NCBI GenBank assembly: GCA_964625855.1
Contig: CAZVFC010000014.1
Coordinates: 62,001 to 126,000, forward strand
Source: JAPLUA01 sp964625855
GTDB lineage: Bacteria; Verrucomicrobiota; Verrucomicrobiia; Limisphaerales; UBA8199
Reading direction: 5' to 3'
Length of the DNA: 64,000 nucleotides
A program made the translations under genes and the position numbers. Every line of letters starts with the position of its first letter. Within the stretch, counting starts at the first letter, position 1. Positions 62,001-64,000 of this stretch are shown here, piece by piece. The notes under the pieces are model-generated. The model was not told the DNA's origin, did no database searches, and saw nothing but the letters and a program-made list of their open reading frames with translations.

Positions 62001-62223
62001 TTGCGCAAGCCCTTGCGCAAATCACAGAAAACAGCCCCGGCATCCCGGGTCTTGAGCTTGCCGGTCTCGAAGGCGTCAATGCGACGCTCCGACTCCTCGG
62101 CCCAAGCGGCCTCGCGCGACGTCACCTCCGGTGACGCAAGAGATTCCCAGAGCACATCAATCAGCTTTGCCCTCTCCCCGGCGGAAGACTGAGAACCTCA
62201 GCCTGAATTGTCGCAACACTCAT
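61997..62223 (-). pseudogene. Frameshifted addiction-module antitoxin (RelB-like, TIGR02574 type)
   Basis: ATG at 62223. ATIQAEVLSLPPG, then in the next frame ERAKLIDVLWESLASPEVTS and the AAWAEESERRIDAFETGKL stretch, is the typical short antitoxin of this family. One base appears to be missing in a G-run (4 instead of 5) at about codon 17, giving a 227-bp length that is not divisible by 3. It is immediately followed by the toxin remnant. Confidence 0.6.
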
Positions 62224-62464
62224 GATGTTTAAGTACCGCCGCCGGCAAGAGTCGTCAAGGTGCGTTTGCCCCGGCTGCGGACGCGAGGCCGCCTGGATCC
62301 GCGGGCCGGAGGGCACGGAACGCGGCAGCCGCGTCGCCGAATTGCCCATTTCCTGCTGCGTAGAACGCAGCCTGGCCAAACAACCAAGACATGGAAGATG
62401 CCGCGGGAACTGATGCTTGAGACAGCTCGGCTCCTGTTGCGTTAGGGATTTGATGTCGCATCGG
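62224..62464. other. 241-bp gap between the toxin-antitoxin remnant and the transposase
   Basis: No gene is recognised. It should contain one end of the IS66-type element, but I could not identify a terminal inverted repeat. Confidence 0.4.
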
Positions 62465-63994
62465 TCACGGCTGACTACCAATGTCTGGGCTCGCATCCGC
62501 CGGCAAGCCGCCCGGCTGGCTGGTTTGCGTCCACTGCCTGCGCCCGCGCCGACTTTCAGCGAAGGCGTAGATGTCCTTCTCCCCGGAACGGAGGAAATCC
62601 AGAAAATCTACGCCCGTATATTTGCAGGTTTGGCAGACACTCAGAAGCACGAGGTACTCTTCAATGCCCTTGGGTGTTGTTAGGCCCTCGATGCCACGGC
62701 GCAGACGAGCAAAGGCTTTGATCGCATGCTCCGCATTATCGTTGTTCCACGGCACTCCATCATGATCCAGGAACGTGAACAATTTCTCCCGGTGCTTCTG
62801 AAGCCGCTCTCTGCACTTCCTTGCAGACTCACTATCCAATTTGTCCTTGGCCATATTTCGGTAGAACCGCTCGACGTCCGCCCGATGGCGCATCAAGAAA
62901 TGGTGTTTCAGCCCTCGGTGGTCAATCGTGTCCACGATGCAATTCCGCAGGGCCGCAAAGCTCACGATCAGACCTTTGAGCCCCTCGTCGAAAGGGTTCT
63001 CAAGGGCTGCATCGTTTAGATCACGAATAAGGTGGAGCAGGCACTTCTGCTGCGGGCACGGAATGGAATCATAGGCGGCATAGAAGTCAGAAACCAGGAC
63101 TCCGCTGAAGCCGGTCAGGATTTGCTGAAGGAAGCTCGCTTCGCGGGTTTCCGTATAGAAATAGACAACTTCCCGTAGTGTTGTGAAGACCCACACATAT
63201 ACTCGCCTTCTCTTGATGATAACACTCGTCTCATCCGCCTGGACTAGTTTTCCCTTCACCATCACTGCCAGGATTTGCCCTCGGGTGGCGTCGTAGAAAC
63301 GAGCAGCCCATTCCTTGAGATGAAGCACTTCGCGTTCGATGATGCCCAGCTTGAAGATTCGATTCAAAGCGGCTGCGATTGATCTCTGCGTCATACCGAG
63401 TTCAATGAGCATGTACATTACAATGCCTGTGACATTCCACCCATACATGCTTCCCGCCCGGAACTCCGCCGGCGTGCCAGATGTCCTGTGGCAGCGGCGG
63501 CAATGAAACGTCCGGTAGTGGTACCGCACGACCCATGTTCGTATTCCCCGCTTGCTGAGTCGGAGGTCGTAAAGGACTCGGGAAGCAGCGCCTTTCTTGA
63601 CCCCCTTCTTCCGGCACACTTGGCAGAATGCGGACCCTCTCCGAGTTTCGTCCTTCGATGGAGCCAACGAGCGGGTGGGTGGCACAGCCCGCCTGCGGGC
63701 TGCTCGTCGGAGCACTTCATCGGTCCTGATGTAGATCCGATCGCGCTGGTAATTCCACCTCCCTGCTTTGTTGATCGCTTCAAACCCAGGGATCGCACTT
63801 GAGAACCTGGGCCACATGGTGCTCGATTCGGCTTGGTCGTCGACCGTTGTCACCTCGAGACCGCTTGTTTCGCCATTCTGCTTCTCCCTCACACCGTTCA
63901 GCTGCGAAATGACGCCGCAAACGACCCCCAGAGCAGCAGAATCGTCAGCGTTGTAGGCTATCGGTTTCTCCTTAGACTTCGAATCCAAAGTCAC
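62465..63994 (-). CDS. IS66-family transposase
   Basis: 509 codons from a GTG at 63994, which may not be the true start since the window ends 6 bp beyond. Two CxxC zinc-binding pairs (FCQVC at about 120 and HCRRCH at about 155) precede the DDE core: Asp in VQADETSV, Asp in VSDFYAAYD, and Glu in NDNAEHAIK. The CLLHLIRDLNDA motif is IS66-typical. No accessory genes (tnpA, tnpB) lie downstream in the window. It is probably intact. Confidence 0.88.
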   Translation of the reverse strand: MTLDSKSKEKPIAYNADDSAALGVVCGVISQLNGVREKQNGETSGLEVTTVDDQAESSTMWPRFSSAIPGFEAINKAGRWNYQRDRIYIRTDEVLRRAARRRAVPPTRSLAPSKDETRRGSAFCQVCRKKGVKKGAASRVLYDLRLSKRGIRTWVVRYHYRTFHCRRCHRTSGTPAEFRAGSMYGWNVTGIVMYMLIELGMTQRSIAAALNRIFKLGIIEREVLHLKEWAARFYDATRGQILAVMVKGKLVQADETSVIIKRRRVYVWVFTTLREVVYFYTETREASFLQQILTGFSGVLVSDFYAAYDSIPCPQQKCLLHLIRDLNDAALENPFDEGLKGLIVSFAALRNCIVDTIDHRGLKHHFLMRHRADVERFYRNMAKDKLDSESARKCRERLQKHREKLFTFLDHDGVPWNNDNAEHAIKAFARLRRGIEGLTTPKGIEEYLVLLSVCQTCKYTGVDFLDFLRSGEKDIYAFAESRRGRRQWTQTSQPGGLPADASPDIGSQP

Positions 63995-64000
63995 CGGGCC

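Noticed and set aside
62465..63994. MITE family mobilised by the local IS66-type element
   Set aside because: IS66 does make 8-bp duplications, but its terminal repeats are not visible here and usual IS66 ends differ from the MITE ends, so a link is not claimed.
1..64000. CRISPR array, tRNA or rRNA genes
   Set aside because: No regularly spaced short repeats and no recognisable tRNA or rRNA sequence were seen; I could not run a covariance search.

Overview
This is a GC-rich bacterial chromosome segment. Its gene content points to Verrucomicrobiota, probably a Limisphaerales/Pedosphaera-type lineage: a division and cell-wall cluster with FtsZ, FtsA and FtsQ, prepilin-type secreted proteins, a sulfatase, a Tat-exported Gfo/Idh/MocA oxidoreductase, toroid-type carbohydrate-active proteins and an SGNH hydrolase. 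The lineage is an inference; there is no rRNA in the window.

Layout. (1) Positions 1-1495 hold a tryptophan-rich secreted repeat protein cut by the window edge. (2) 1678-18353, minus strand, is a dcw cluster in the order mraZ, a lineage-specific small gene, rsmH, ftsL, ftsI, murF, mraY, [murD remnant], a LysM protein, ftsW, murG, murB, ddl, ftsQ, ftsA, ftsZ. Four GTGGG repeats spaced 10-11 bp, a typical MraZ operator, lie at its head. The ligase genes murC, murD and murE are missing; only a C-terminal piece resembling MurD survives. (3) 18466-24367 holds a TolC-like protein, a DUF2892-like protein, enolase with a strong hairpin terminator, a BamE-like lipoprotein and a secreted phosphodiesterase. 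(4) 24788-28924, plus strand, is a compact cluster of a complete ketosynthase, a degenerate ketosynthase partner, a B12-binding radical SAM protein and an acyl carrier protein. It may make an undescribed lipid or polyketide-like product. (5) 29.8-38.1 kb holds a GAF protein, a ureidoglycine aminohydrolase-like cupin, a prepilin-type protein, a secreted toroid protein and two adjacent sensor kinases. (6) 38.5-42.5 kb, minus strand, is the prs-rplY-pth-rpsF-ssb-rplI operon. (7) 42.6-49.5 kb holds a sulfatase, a C39-like protease, a nucleoside-hydrolase-like protein and an SLC13-type transporter.

(8) 50.2-52.7 kb is the most striking region, a fossil integron. An integron integrase truncated after its N-terminal domain (plus strand) is divergent from at least four short minus-strand cassettes. 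These carry a lipoprotein, an Imm21-like protein, a SUKH-like protein and barstar. They are separated by three attC-like sites with canonical or near-canonical core boxes, long imperfect stems and unpaired (extrahelical) bases. A four-helix-bundle (S23) gene bounded by inverted TTGAGGG-type repeats sits exactly where the integrase breaks off.

(9) 53.8-61.5 kb holds secreted enzymes (Gfo/Idh/MocA, an 849-aa protein, SGNH, a toroid protein). (10) 61.7-64 kb holds decayed genes, including a frameshifted toxin-antitoxin pair, next to an IS66-type transposase running to the window edge.

Three copies of a 179-180 bp non-coding inverted-repeat element (24446, 31402, 57895) are each flanked by an exact, different 8-bp direct repeat. 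They define a MITE-like family.
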